The notes: a model not told the origin generated them from the sequence alone. A stretch of 64,000 bases of DNA from Bacteroidota bacterium (GCA_023428135.1 JAEYZG010000062.1:310001-374000), one strand, 5' to 3'; counted from the first letter of the stretch, positions 43,408-51,595 are shown. Translations and numbers: made by a program.

Positions 43408-44411
43408 CCAATATTGACTCTATAGACGGGCTTTTCAAGGCATTTGAAAGTCTGAAAGTATTAATCTTCGGAGATGTTATGATAGATTCTTACCTTTGGG
43501 GCAAGGTCGAAAGAATATCTCCGGAGGCTCCCGTCCCTATTATTAATGTCCAGAAAAAGGATCAAAGACTTGGAGGAGCGGCCAATGTAGCATTAAACGT
43601 GCAATCATTGGGCGCTACGCCAGTTCTATGCAGTGTAATAGGTAATGATACTGAAGCAAAAGACTTCATCACACTTTTAGAACAAAACAACCTTTCAACA
43701 GAAGGGATTATTAAAAGTGATTCCAGAATTACCACTATAAAACACAGGGTTATTTCCGGATCATATCACATGCTAAGAGTTGATCAAGAAATTGACACGC
43801 CTATTACCAAGGAAGAGTCCATTCTTCTTATTGAGAAAGCAAAAAAGTTAATTCAGGAAGCAGATGTCATAATTTTTGAAGATTATGACAAAGGAGCACT
43901 GCATAAGGACCTGATTGCTGAAATTGTAAAACTCGCCAAAGAATACAACATTCCTACAGTTGTAGATCCGAAAAAACGAAACTTCCTTCACTACAAAGGA
44001 ACAACTCTTTTCAAACCCAATAAAAAGGAAATGAAGGAGGGCTTAAAACTTGATGGAGACCTTAATAATATCAATGAGCTAAAAAGTTCGATTGATCTGT
44101 TAAGAACTACATTAAATGCGGATACAATATTAGTTACGCTGTCTGAAAAAGGTGTAATTATTGCCAATTCAGAAGAAACACACCATGTTCCCGCTCACCT
44201 TCGCGAAATTGCTGATGTTTCCGGAGCTGGAGACACAGTCGTAAGTGCTGCTGCATTATGCTGCGCACTCAACATCAATCATAAGGCATTGGCTGAACTA
44301 TCTAACCTTGCCGGTGGAATTGTTTGTGAGCATGTTGGAGTCGTTCCTATAGACAAAAAAATGCTAATTGCAGAAGCCAAGAGGCTGAATGTGCAGGTTA
44401 ATAATGGATAA
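43386..44411 (+). CDS. D-glycero-beta-D-manno-heptose-7-phosphate kinase (HldE/RfaE kinase domain)
   Basis: The 341-residue PfkB-family kinase has FGDVMIDSYLWGKVERISPEAPVPI (in parts FGDVMIDSYL and RISPEAPVPI), GGAANVALNVQSLGA, VVDPKKRNF and the catalytic anion-hole motif ADVSGAGDTV. These match the kinase half of HldE, which phosphorylates heptose-7-phosphate for ADP-heptose and LPS core synthesis. The adenylyltransferase half is missing, so a separate enzyme must do that step. It overlaps the aminotransferase by 22 bases, arguing for translational coupling. Confidence 0.88.
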   Translation: MPGKTKITNIDSIDGLFKAFESLKVLIFGDVMIDSYLWGKVERISPEAPVPIINVQKKDQRLGGAANVALNVQSLGATPVLCSVIGNDTEAKDFITLLEQNNLSTEGIIKSDSRITTIKHRVISGSYHMLRVDQEIDTPITKEESILLIEKAKKLIQEADVIIFEDYDKGALHKDLIAEIVKLAKEYNIPTVVDPKKRNFLHYKGTTLFKPNKKEMKEGLKLDGDLNNINELKSSIDLLRTTLNADTILVTLSEKGVIIANSEETHHVPAHLREIADVSGAGDTVVSAAALCCALNINHKALAELSNLAGGIVCEHVGVVPIDKKMLIAEAKRLNVQVNNG

Positions 44412-44427
44412 TTAAAAATTAAACCAT

Positions 44428-44468
44428 AAAAAAAATGGAGTTCTTAATTTAAAGAACTCCATTTTTTT
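44428..44468. terminator. Bidirectional terminator between hldE-like and hemE
   Basis: Arms AAAAAAATGGAGTTCTT and AAGAACTCCATTTTTTT form a near-perfect 17-bp stem with a 6-base loop. The last bases overlap the hemE stop codon. Confidence 0.85.
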
Positions 44469-45507
44469 ATCTCATCTTAGAACTATACTCCTTAACAGTT
44501 TCAATAAAAAACTTAACCTTTTCAGGATCCGTATCCGGATATACTCCATGCCCCAGATTCGCTATGTGTTTATAAGGCCCAAAAACATTTAGCATTTTAT
44601 GAGTTTCCTTTTTAATATCATCAAAAGATGCATATAATACACAAGGGTCAAGATTTCCCTGAAGCGTTTTTGATTCTCCTATGATTGCTCTGGACTCTTT
44701 AATATCCATATTCCAGTCCAGACCGATCGTATTACATTTTAACGCAGCCATTTCTTTTCTTGCAAAAAAAGCACCTTTCGCAAATACTGTTATAGGCACT
44801 TCATTTATCGCATTGCAGATATCGCTGATGTACTTCAATGAAAATTCATTATAAACATCTGGTGCAAGTATACCTGCCCATGAGTCAAATATCTGAAGCA
44901 TATCAGCTCCAGCAGTAATTTGTCTTTTCAAATAGGCAATTGTTGCAGAAGTAATTTTGCTAAGCAATGCGTGAGCCAGAGCAGGTTCTGCATAAAGCAT
45001 TTTTTTTGTTTTACTGAATGTCTTTGACCCGCCTCCGTCAACCATGTATGCCATTATAGTAAATGGCGCACCAGCAAAACCAATCAAAGGCACTCTCCCG
45101 TTTAACTCCTTTTTGGTAATTTTTATCGCATCATAAACATACTGAAGCTCATCAGCGGCAGCCTCTTTTTCTTTCAGTTGCTGCATGTCGCTTTCCGATT
45201 GTATAGTTTTGGGGAACAAAGGCCCTTTCGCTTCAATCATTTCATAAGGAAGTCCCATTGCTTCAGGAATTACCAGAATATCTGAAAAAATGATTGCTGC
45301 ATCTACCCCTAAAATATCAACAGGTTGTATTGTAACTTCTGCTGCCAGGGCTGGATTTGTTACTAGTTCTTTAAATCCATTTACACTTTCCCTTACTTTT
45401 CTGTATTCCGGAAGAATTCTTCCTGCCTGCCGCATAAGCCATACAGGAGTTCTTTCTGTTTTTTCTCCTTTGGCTGTTCGCAGAATTAAATCATTTTTCA
45501 ATTGCAT
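44467..45507 (-). CDS. hemE: Uroporphyrinogen decarboxylase
   Basis: The 346-residue protein has the N-terminal RTPVWLMRQAGRILPEYR signature that binds substrate carboxylates, then IIFSDILVIPEAMG and FAGAPFTIMAYMVDGGGS, and the C-terminal NLGHGVYPDTDPEKV. It decarboxylates uroporphyrinogen III to coproporphyrinogen III in heme synthesis. It stands alone without other hem genes. Length and active-site Asp (FSD) are intact. Confidence 0.97.
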   Translation of the reverse strand: MQLKNDLILRTAKGEKTERTPVWLMRQAGRILPEYRKVRESVNGFKELVTNPALAAEVTIQPVDILGVDAAIIFSDILVIPEAMGLPYEMIEAKGPLFPKTIQSESDMQQLKEKEAAADELQYVYDAIKITKKELNGRVPLIGFAGAPFTIMAYMVDGGGSKTFSKTKKMLYAEPALAHALLSKITSATIAYLKRQITAGADMLQIFDSWAGILAPDVYNEFSLKYISDICNAINEVPITVFAKGAFFARKEMAALKCNTIGLDWNMDIKESRAIIGESKTLQGNLDPCVLYASFDDIKKETHKMLNVFGPYKHIANLGHGVYPDTDPEKVKFFIETVKEYSSKMR

Positions 45508-45562
45508 GCCGCAAAGATATAAAAGAAAAATACAGATATCAGATTAAAAAATTTATAGCTGT

Positions 45563-45889
45563 CTAATCCAATACCACTTTTTTGACAAAGGATTTTCCCT
45601 GAAATAGCAATTCAATAAAATAAACTCCTCGTTCAAGCTTTTCGACACCGATATTGATAGTGTTAAAGCCAGATTTAAAATATTTTTTTGCCTGAAAAAC
45701 ACTTTTTCCCAAAACATTTAAAACAGAGAAGTTCATTTCCCCTTCTTTTTTTAAAGTCAGGTCCAAATTAACATTTCGAGAGTTTTCCTGTTTTATCTTC
45801 CTCAAACAAAATGTTATGAGGTCAGAGTCATCAAGTGAAATACATTCGTGATCTGGTCTTGAAGTAATAAATCTATATCTTTTATCCAT
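45563..45889 (-). CDS. Short protein consisting mainly of a T9SS type A sorting-domain-like segment
   Basis: From ATG 45889 (MDKRYRFITSRPDHECIS) the product has 108 residues. The second half reads NVNLDLTLKKEGEMNFSVLN, VLGKSVFQAKKYFKSGFNT and ERGVYFIELLFQGKSFVKKVVLD, which is a standard C-terminal T9SS domain with its final strands. There is no signal peptide, the leading YPNP-type motif is absent, and there is no cargo domain. It could be a remnant of a larger secreted protein or a genuine small protein. Confidence 0.6.
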   Translation of the reverse strand: MDKRYRFITSRPDHECISLDDSDLITFCLRKIKQENSRNVNLDLTLKKEGEMNFSVLNVLGKSVFQAKKYFKSGFNTINIGVEKLERGVYFIELLFQGKSFVKKVVLD

Positions 45890-46213
45890 TATTAAAGTCT
45901 TTAGGCGTGTAATTTCAAACAAAAGTTACCATAAAAAAGTTCGACTAAATCTGAATTATTAACATTTAACTAACTAAAAACTAAGATTAAATAGAATTAA
46001 AAATGTTTCATAACTGTTATTTTTCTTACCTTAGCCGTTGAATAATTTTATTAATAATTAAATAAAACTGAAGTACTTATAAAGCTAATTTTTATAATTT
46101 ATTTTGTATTTATTTGCATTTTTTCGCTTTGAGCTAAAGTGCAAAAATTGTAAGTTTGTAAAATTGGATTTGTAAAATCTAATCTTTTTCACCCAAAACG
46201 ATTTAATAAATTT
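45890..46213. other. AT-rich 324-base gap before the sugar transporter
   Basis: Very AT-rich divergent gap. It contains the consensus promoter at 46128-46158; no ORF, repeat or RNA structure of note was seen in the rest. Confidence 0.6.
46128..46158 (+). promoter_or_regulatory. Promoter of the sugar transporter gene
   Basis: TTTG (46128-46131), 19 bases, TAAGTTTG (46151-46158): an exact match to the Bacteroidota consensus, 55 bases before the ATG, leaving a leader of about 50 bases. Confidence 0.65.
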
Positions 46214-47671
46214 ATGGCCGGAATCAGTGCACCTGTGAGTAATACTGTCAAGGACGATACCTCATCGCCTAATGTGCAGGGAAATAAAAACTATAAGGTA
46301 CCTCTCGTAGTAATTACCTCACTATTTTTCATGTGGGGATTTATCACTTGTTTAAATGACATTTTAATTCCAAAATTCAAAAGTCATTTTGCGTTACAAG
46401 GTTGGGAAGCGATGCTTGTTCAGTCTGCCTTTTTCAGTGCATATTTCTTAATATCACTTGTTTATTTTATTGCCTCAGCAGGTGGGTTTGACCTTATTTC
46501 AAAAATCGGCTACAAAAATGCCATCATTTTAGGTCTATCAATTTGCGGAGCAGGTTGTTTACTTTTCATTCCTGCAGCTGACAATGAAAGTTTCTATCAG
46601 TTTCTTGGAGCTCTTTTCGTATTAGCATCAGGTATAACAATTCTTCAAATGGGAGCAAACCCATATGTGGCCCTTCTTGGTCCGGCTGAAGGTAGTTCTT
46701 CCCGTTTAAATATGACACAGGCATTCAATGCATTAGGAACAACTATCGCTCCTGTTATCGGTGGTATGTTTATTTTAGCCGGGGGATTAGATTCTGTCAA
46801 AATTCCGTATGTAGGTTTAGCTTCTGCTCTCTTTGCCTTAGCTTTAATCATAGCAATAATACCTTTGCCTAAAGTTAGCGAAGAAATTTCAATGGAAAAG
46901 GGAATTGGAGCGTGGAAATATTCTCACTTGTTATTGGGGGTTCTTTGTATTTTCTTTTATGTAGGTGGTGAAGTTTCAATTGGTTCTGCAATAATCAACT
47001 TTCTTGAATTAGATAATATTGCAGGATTACCAGCACATAAGGCTGATAAGTTCCTTTCATTCTACTGGGGTGGAGCTATGGTTGGCCGATTCTTCGGAGC
47101 TGTGTTTTTGGATGAAAAAACAGATATAAGTAAACAAAAAGGGGTAATCTTCTCTGTAATTCTATTGTCTTACGCACTAGGAGTATTCCTAATGAATAAA
47201 GATTTTGTCATGGGAACTCCTTCTCCTGAAGATGTAGTTGATTTCCAAACACCAGTTATTTTCATGGGCGTTGCACTTTTAAATTTAGTTGCGTTTTATA
47301 TTGGCAAAAATAAACCAGGATTCACTTTAGGTTTGTTTGCTTCCATAGTAGTAGGATTACTTCTAATTGGAATTGTTGGAAAAGGTGACCTTGCAATGTG
47401 GTCTGTTCTTTCAATAGGATTATTCAATTCTATCATGTTCCCTACTATATTCACTCTTGCAATCAAAGATTTAGGAATAGACACTTCTCAGGGAGCTTCA
47501 TTACTAATCATGGCAATTGTTGGAGGAGCAATCATCCCTCCTGTTCAAGGTTTATTATACGGTGAAGGAAATAGCGGGCTTCAGTTCTCATTTATTATCC
47601 CATTATTGTGTTACCTCTATATTGCTTATTATGGTTTTGTAGGTTCAAAACCGAAAAGAGTAACTCAATAG
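46214..47671 (+). CDS. Sugar MFS transporter (FucP/GluP-like, FHS family)
   Basis: The 485-residue protein has about 12 helices with family motifs SLFFMWGFITCLNDILIPKFK (split after FITCLN), MLVQSAFFSAYF, LQMGANPYVALLG, SRLNMTQAFNALGTTIAPVIGG and FYVGGEVSIGSAIINF. These define fucose/glucose/galactose H+ symporters. In a cellulose-degrading organism it may import glucose or galactose; galE and galT are elsewhere in the window. Substrate is inferred only from the family. Confidence 0.9.
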   Translation: MAGISAPVSNTVKDDTSSPNVQGNKNYKVPLVVITSLFFMWGFITCLNDILIPKFKSHFALQGWEAMLVQSAFFSAYFLISLVYFIASAGGFDLISKIGYKNAIILGLSICGAGCLLFIPAADNESFYQFLGALFVLASGITILQMGANPYVALLGPAEGSSSRLNMTQAFNALGTTIAPVIGGMFILAGGLDSVKIPYVGLASALFALALIIAIIPLPKVSEEISMEKGIGAWKYSHLLLGVLCIFFYVGGEVSIGSAIINFLELDNIAGLPAHKADKFLSFYWGGAMVGRFFGAVFLDEKTDISKQKGVIFSVILLSYALGVFLMNKDFVMGTPSPEDVVDFQTPVIFMGVALLNLVAFYIGKNKPGFTLGLFASIVVGLLLIGIVGKGDLAMWSVLSIGLFNSIMFPTIFTLAIKDLGIDTSQGASLLIMAIVGGAIIPPVQGLLYGEGNSGLQFSFIIPLLCYLYIAYYGFVGSKPKRVTQ

Positions 47672-47687
47672 TAAAAACTTAACAAAA

Positions 47688-47728
47688 TAAAAAGCGGCTC
47701 CTTTCTAGTGAAGGGAGCCGCTTTTTAT
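47688..47728. terminator. Bidirectional terminator between the transporter and the aminotransferase
   Basis: A long stem from AAAGCGGCTCC (47691-47701) with GGAGCCGCTTT, extended inward through one G-U pair to a TAGT loop, flanked by A and T tracts. Confidence 0.85.
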
Positions 47729-47747
47729 TTTGGAGGAGTTATAAACT

Positions 47748-48926
47748 CTATGCTTTTGTCATTACTTTTTCCAGCCTTTCATAAGCCTCTTTCATCCTCT
47801 CGGCAGGTACGCATAGAGAGAGTCTCAGGAAGTTCTTTCCATTTGAACCGAATATTTCACCTGGTGTAAAAAACACATAAGAAGAATATAGAATCTGATC
47901 CACAAATGCTGCTATATCTGGTATAGCAATCGGATCCTTAGGTTTTGCCCAGATAAATAATCCTACCTGATCTTTGCTGTATTCGAAATTGAGCAAATCC
48001 AGAATTTTATAAACCCAGTCTCTTCTTTCTCTGTAAACATCATTTCTTTTAGCATGCCAGACTTCATTATTATCCAAAGCTTTCATAGCAGCCTGCTGAA
48101 TGCCAAGAAACATACCTGAATCTATATTACTCTTGATTGCCAAAGCTGCATCAAGATATTCCTTTTTACCCAACATCATTCCAACTCTCCATCCAGCCAT
48201 ATTATGAGATTTACTGAATGAATTCAGTTCAACTGCTACCTCTTTTGCTCCTTCTATCTGTAAAATGCTGAATGGTTCTTCTTTATTCAGTACAAGACTG
48301 TAAGGATTATCATAGCAAATCAAAATTTTCTTCTCCTTTGCAAATTCGATAAGCTTTTTCAGCATTTCCTTATTAGCTACTGTCCCGGTTGGCATATGCG
48401 GATAATTCACCCACATGATTTTAACCCTGGATAGGTCAGCCTTTTTCAATGCCTCAAAATCAGGAAACCAGTTGTTTTCTTCCTTTAGATCATAATAGCG
48501 AATAGCACCACCTGCAAGCATTGTTAGTGACGAATAACCAGGATAGCCCGGATTAGGCACCAGTACTTCTTCCCCAGGATTCAAAAATGCCATTGTAAGA
48601 TGCAGAATTCCTTCTTTGGAGCCAAGCAAAGGCAATACTTCATCATTAGGATTAAGATCTACTTTATAGGTCTTTTTATACCATTCTGCAATTTTATGTC
48701 TGAATTCTGGAATCCCTCTGTAAGGCTGGTATCCATGTGTATTATCTTTTTCAGCGGCAGCAACAATTGCCTGCACAGTTTCTTTGGAAGGTGCCAGATC
48801 AGGACTGCCAATTCCAAAGCTGATCACATTCTTGCCCTCCTTGTTGAGTTTGGCAATTTCTTCTAATTTTCTTACGAAATAATATTCTTTTACAAGATTA
48901 AGCCTGTCTGCTTTTGGAATAATCAT
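47748..48926 (-). CDS. Aminotransferase of the pheA operon (class I/II, probably aromatic)
   Basis: The 392-residue PLP enzyme has ISFGIGSPDLAPSKET, HGYQPYRGIPEFRHKIAEWY, PNPGYPGYSSL, WVNYPHMPTGTVA and the PLP-lysine motif NSFSKSHNMAGWRVGM. It resembles enzymes annotated as LL-diaminopimelate aminotransferase, but its start overlaps pheA by 29 bases and it shares the aromatic attenuator. A role in the last step of Phe/Tyr synthesis is therefore more likely; this is inference from context. Confidence 0.88.
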   Translation of the reverse strand: MIIPKADRLNLVKEYYFVRKLEEIAKLNKEGKNVISFGIGSPDLAPSKETVQAIVAAAEKDNTHGYQPYRGIPEFRHKIAEWYKKTYKVDLNPNDEVLPLLGSKEGILHLTMAFLNPGEEVLVPNPGYPGYSSLTMLAGGAIRYYDLKEENNWFPDFEALKKADLSRVKIMWVNYPHMPTGTVANKEMLKKLIEFAKEKKILICYDNPYSLVLNKEEPFSILQIEGAKEVAVELNSFSKSHNMAGWRVGMMLGKKEYLDAALAIKSNIDSGMFLGIQQAAMKALDNNEVWHAKRNDVYRERRDWVYKILDLLNFEYSKDQVGLFIWAKPKDPIAIPDIAAFVDQILYSSYVFFTPGEIFGSNGKNFLRLSLCVPAERMKEAYERLEKVMTKA

Positions 48927-49746
48927 GAATAGTTTCTCCTTTTCTATACTCTCCCAGAATCCTGAGATTTTCTACAATGTGTTTTATTTCAATTGACTTT
49001 TTGAAGTCTTCATAATTGAAGAATTCACAGTCTACATAAAATGTGTATTCATTGGGTCTGCCAATAATAGGCAGAGATTGAATTTTGGTCAGGTTAATAT
49101 TATTTTCGACTATAACCCTGAGCACTTCTGCCAAAGCTCCTACCCTATTCGGAAGATGAAAGCTAATGGTTGCCTTATTTTTATTTTCAGTCTTATATCT
49201 CTTATCTCTGGAAAGAATCAGAAACCTTGTATAATTCTTCTTTTCTGTTTCAATGCTTTCTGCCAGAATATCCAGATTATAAAGCTCAGCAGCATACCTT
49301 CCTGCAATAGCAGCAACATTCTTTTCCTCTTTTAATCTGATATCGCGGGCACTATCTGCTGTATCATGATACTCTTCCACTTTTATATGAGGGTGTTTTT
49401 GAAGGAAATCCTGACACTGAAGCAAAGCCATATAGTGAGATCTGGCCTTTTCTATTTTGTCAATGGTGCTCCCGGGCAAGGCCATCAGATTTTGTTCTAT
49501 CCTTAGATATATTTCTCCGATTATTAAAAAATTAAATTTTTGCAATAATGCATAATTGGGAAGAATGCTTCCAGCAATGGAGTTTTCAATTGCCATAACT
49601 GCATATTCAGCATCTTCTTTTTTTAAAGTCTCACATAAGATAGGGAAAGAGCCGCATTCTACCATCTCTACGTCCTCTTTAAAATAATTTCGAGCCGCTA
49701 TCTCATGAAATGATGCTCTGCCGCCCTGTATTGCAACTTTTACCAT
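48898..49746 (-). CDS. pheA: Prephenate dehydratase
   Basis: The frame is open from 49803, but the conserved N-terminus MVKVAIQGGRASFHEIAA fixes the start at 49746 (282 aa). The prephenate dehydratase domain has CGSFPILCETL, AVMAIENSIAGSILPNYALL, DTADSARDI and the catalytic TRFLILSRD. A C-terminal ACT domain (ISFHLPNRVGALAEVLRV, NLTKIQSLPI) gives feedback control by phenylalanine. There is no chorismate mutase domain. The gene is preceded by a leader-peptide attenuator and followed by an overlapping aminotransferase gene. Confidence 0.95.
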   Translation of the reverse strand: MVKVAIQGGRASFHEIAARNYFKEDVEMVECGSFPILCETLKKEDAEYAVMAIENSIAGSILPNYALLQKFNFLIIGEIYLRIEQNLMALPGSTIDKIEKARSHYMALLQCQDFLQKHPHIKVEEYHDTADSARDIRLKEEKNVAAIAGRYAAELYNLDILAESIETEKKNYTRFLILSRDKRYKTENKNKATISFHLPNRVGALAEVLRVIVENNINLTKIQSLPIIGRPNEYTFYVDCEFFNYEDFKKSIEIKHIVENLRILGEYRKGETIHDYSKSRQA

Positions 49747-49774
49747 ACTCTGTTTAACTATATATAAAAAAAAA

Positions 49775-49788
49775 GTCCCTAACGGGAC
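49775..49788 (-). terminator. Attenuator terminator hairpin ahead of pheA
   Basis: Stem GTCCC/GGGAC with a 4-base loop, followed on the minus strand by nine T (49774-49766), 19 bases before the pheA ATG. Confidence 0.8.
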
Positions 49789-49818
49789 CATCAACAATAG
49801 CAATTCTGATCCCTCCGG

Positions 49819-49854
49819 TTAGGACTTATAGAAATAGTAAAATGCAAATAACAT
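49819..49854 (-). CDS. pheL: Phe/Tyr-rich leader peptide
   Basis: ATG at 49854 opens an 11-residue peptide MLFAFYYFYKS ending TAA at 49819. Codons 3, 5 and 8 are Phe and 6, 7 and 9 are Tyr: six aromatic codons of eleven. It lies between a consensus promoter and the attenuator hairpin of pheA, exactly where a ribosome-sensing leader peptide is expected. The Tyr codons agree with an operon that also holds an aminotransferase probably used for both amino acids. Confidence 0.8.
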   Translation of the reverse strand: MLFAFYYFYKS

Positions 49855-49874
49855 TAAACCCCGGACCATACTTT

Positions 49875-49906
49875 CAAATTTAATTTGTTATTGGAAAGAA
49901 ACCAAA
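49875..49906 (-). promoter_or_regulatory. Promoter of the pheL-pheA-aminotransferase operon
   Basis: On the minus strand TTTG (49906-49903), 20 bases, TAAATTTG (49882-49875): exact consensus. The predicted transcript starts about 14 bases before the leader ATG. Confidence 0.7.
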
Positions 49907-49927
49907 ATTTTCGTCTAAGATATAAGC

Positions 49928-50083
49928 TTATTTTTTTAAAACCTTTGAAATGATATAATCGATGAAAACGATTAAAATGAATGTAACCGGAACAAAAATC
50001 AATAAAAAAATATAAAATGAAGCGTATGAAAAAAAAGAATCTCCGGCAGTTTGAGAGTTTAAGAGGTCTCTGAGAAAGTCCAT
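49928..50083 (-). CDS. Small membrane protein, 51 aa
   Basis: ATG 50083 to TAA 49928 encodes MDFLRDLLNSQTAGDSFFSY, then a strongly hydrophobic helix (FYIFLLIFVPVTFILIVFI) and the basic end SKVLKK, a typical single-pass inner-membrane topology. It fills most of the gap between the DUF7935 gene and the pheA promoter and is preceded by a long nested hairpin. No family is recognised. The codon pattern and complete topology make it likely real. Confidence 0.55.
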   Translation of the reverse strand: MDFLRDLLNSQTAGDSFFSYASFYIFLLIFVPVTFILIVFIDYIISKVLKK

Positions 50084-50086
50084 AGA

Positions 50087-50158
50087 TTATTGAAGTTTAC
50101 TTGTTTAAAATTTATAGGTGTAAATACATTAACACCTATAAAAAGTAAACTTCAATAA
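50087..50158. repeat. Long nested inverted repeat
   Basis: Outer arms TTATTGAAGTTTAC (50087-50100) and GTAAACTTCAATAA (50145-50158) are perfect and extend inward by two pairs. An inner hairpin TATAGGTGT (50113-50121) / ACACCTATA (50132-50140) lies in the loop. It follows the DUF7935 gene and ends 3 bases before the small membrane gene's start. It may be a terminator, mRNA-stabilising structure or remnant of a repeat element. Confidence 0.7.
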
Positions 50159-50170
50159 CCCTATTTCTTA

Positions 50171-50692
50171 TTAAAAAGCTTGTCTTATTTCATTTTTAAG
50201 GAATCTAAGAGCATTATTTACAGGATCTTCACTTCTGGTGGAAAGCAGCTCAAAAATATTTTTAGCAAGTTCAATACTTCTCGACTGAGGATTGGTTTTA
50301 TCAGCCGCCATGTTGATTGTTGAAATGATATCATCCATGGCTTTTTTCACATTATCCCAGGCCTGATCGCTCATATAAACCTGTTGAGAAAGATTATGGC
50401 TAAATTCTTCACGAATTTCGTGTAATAGTTGCTGATGAAAAGCTACAGAACTAAAAGAAGCGTCATTAACTCTTACAACCAGATTTGCAGGGGAGATTCT
50501 TTCAAGGAATAGTGCTATTCTTTCATAAGCCTGAAGTCTGATTGGCAGGACGGTTTCTGTATTTTTAATTTTTATATCAACAAGCTTCTTTTCAAACTCT
50601 TTATTCAAAAAAGCTTTAACAGTCAGGTACATACCATATAATACTACTCCTGCAGGCAACAAAATTTTTAAAAGATCTACAAACTCTTGCAT
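50171..50692 (-). CDS. DUF7935-type membrane protein
   Basis: From Met 50692 (MQEFVDLLKILLPAGVVLYG, 173 aa) the protein has one N-terminal membrane helix, then a cytoplasmic helical domain with LQAYERIALFLERISPANLV and HQQLLHEIREEFSHNLSQQVYMSDQAWDNV (split as HQQLLHEIREEF and QQVYMSDQAW), which is a conserved Bacteroidota family of unknown function. The frame is also open to ATG 50713. It follows the ChaN-like gene by 22-43 bases, suggesting an operon. Confidence 0.75.
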   Translation of the reverse strand: MQEFVDLLKILLPAGVVLYGMYLTVKAFLNKEFEKKLVDIKIKNTETVLPIRLQAYERIALFLERISPANLVVRVNDASFSSVAFHQQLLHEIREEFSHNLSQQVYMSDQAWDNVKKAMDDIISTINMAADKTNPQSRSIELAKNIFELLSTRSEDPVNNALRFLKNEIRQAF

Positions 50693-50734
50693 AATATTTA
50701 CTTTAATTTTCAATACTTAACCTAATATCCTGAT

Positions 50735-51595
50735 TTATTTAGTTCTTATCATGTCTTCGGGAAAACAAATTATAAAATCAGCTATATTTAAATTCTCTTT
50801 ATTCAAAGTGACCAGGTCTTTCTGCTCTCTTGAACTTATTGTAATTATTTTAGAAGAAGGATTTTTTCTTTTTAAATACCAATAAATTCCCTCATACCCG
50901 TCAGAATGATAACTTCCATTAATATGAAAAAATATCTTATCTGCCCTATTTAGATTGATAAAATGAGCCATGGTAGCATCTTTTATAGCTTGAGCTTCAA
51001 CCATAAAGGGAAGACTAAAGCCATGTCCGTGTACTGCAGACTCATTAAGCTGTTTGTACCCGGGCAGGTTCTTATCTATTTCAAATGGTAGAGGAACCAT
51101 CCATTTAAAAGCTTCACGTTGCAGGAGCTGGAGAGAATCTACCCCTTTTTTAGCTACCATAGATGCATATCTTCTTGGGATATTCGTAGCTATAAACGGG
51201 AGGTTTTTCTCTTTGGAAAACTGAATAATCGGCAAATAAGCCTGTTCAAAATTATTCCAGGTTTTTGCCTCATCTTTAAAATTACTTAAAGAAAAATAAC
51301 CTTTCAAATATTCATCAATAATGATCTGATCATCTGCTTCAAAAAACTCTCCTCCTACGACTATCTTTCCCTTTTTATTGGCTTCCAGGCTCTTTAAAAT
51401 CTGAAGTTCAAGCCAATGACAAAGAGCATTATCATGAATTTCTCCAAATAAAATAATATCAGCTCCTTCCAATGCATTGAGAAATTTATCATAAGAAACC
51501 TTCTTACCTTGCTTATTAAACAAAGTATAAGCATCCTGAGCAATGATATTTAATGGAAATAATGTCAGGAAAATATAAAAAACTAACCTATTCAT
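50735..51595 (-). CDS. ChaN-like haem-binding/Tiki-superfamily protein
   Basis: The 286-residue protein has a signal peptide ending NIIAQ and the ChaN/Tiki-type pattern ADIILFGEIHDNALCHWLELQ, VVGGEFFEADDQ, FIATNIPRRYASMVAKKG and FFHINGSYHSDGYEGIYWYL. The GExH and HxDGYEG residues form the ligand-binding site in relatives, which bind haem or act as metalloproteases. It lacks the usual lipobox Cys. It overlaps folB by 8 bases. Confidence 0.82.
   Translation of the reverse strand: MNRLVFYIFLTLFPLNIIAQDAYTLFNKQGKKVSYDKFLNALEGADIILFGEIHDNALCHWLELQILKSLEANKKGKIVVGGEFFEADDQIIIDEYLKGYFSLSNFKDEAKTWNNFEQAYLPIIQFSKEKNLPFIATNIPRRYASMVAKKGVDSLQLLQREAFKWMVPLPFEIDKNLPGYKQLNESAVHGHGFSLPFMVEAQAIKDATMAHFINLNRADKIFFHINGSYHSDGYEGIYWYLKRKNPSSKIITISSREQKDLVTLNKENLNIADFIICFPEDMIRTK

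Larger units (their letters stand above)
49766..49854 (-). promoter_or_regulatory. Transcription attenuator of the pheA operon
   Basis: Minus-strand RNA contains a leader peptide (49854-49819), then region 2 GGGAUC (49813-49808), region 3 GGUCCC (49789-49784) and region 4 GGGAC (49779-49775) followed by nine U. Region 3 with 4 (GUCCC-GUUA-GGGAC) forms the terminator. Region 2 with 3 (six pairs, one wobble) forms an antiterminator. Region 1 UCCU in the leader end can pair with AGGGA of region 2, and AAGUCCUAAC is complementary to the 3' side of the terminator (GUUAGGGACUU, one bulge). A ribosome stalled at Phe or Tyr codons would mask region 1 and free region 2, giving readthrough into pheA. 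Confidence 0.8.

Noticed and set aside
49747..49803. 19-codon N-terminal extension of prephenate dehydratase
   Set aside because: It would translate the terminator hairpin and U-tract; the conserved start is MVKVAIQGG at 49746.
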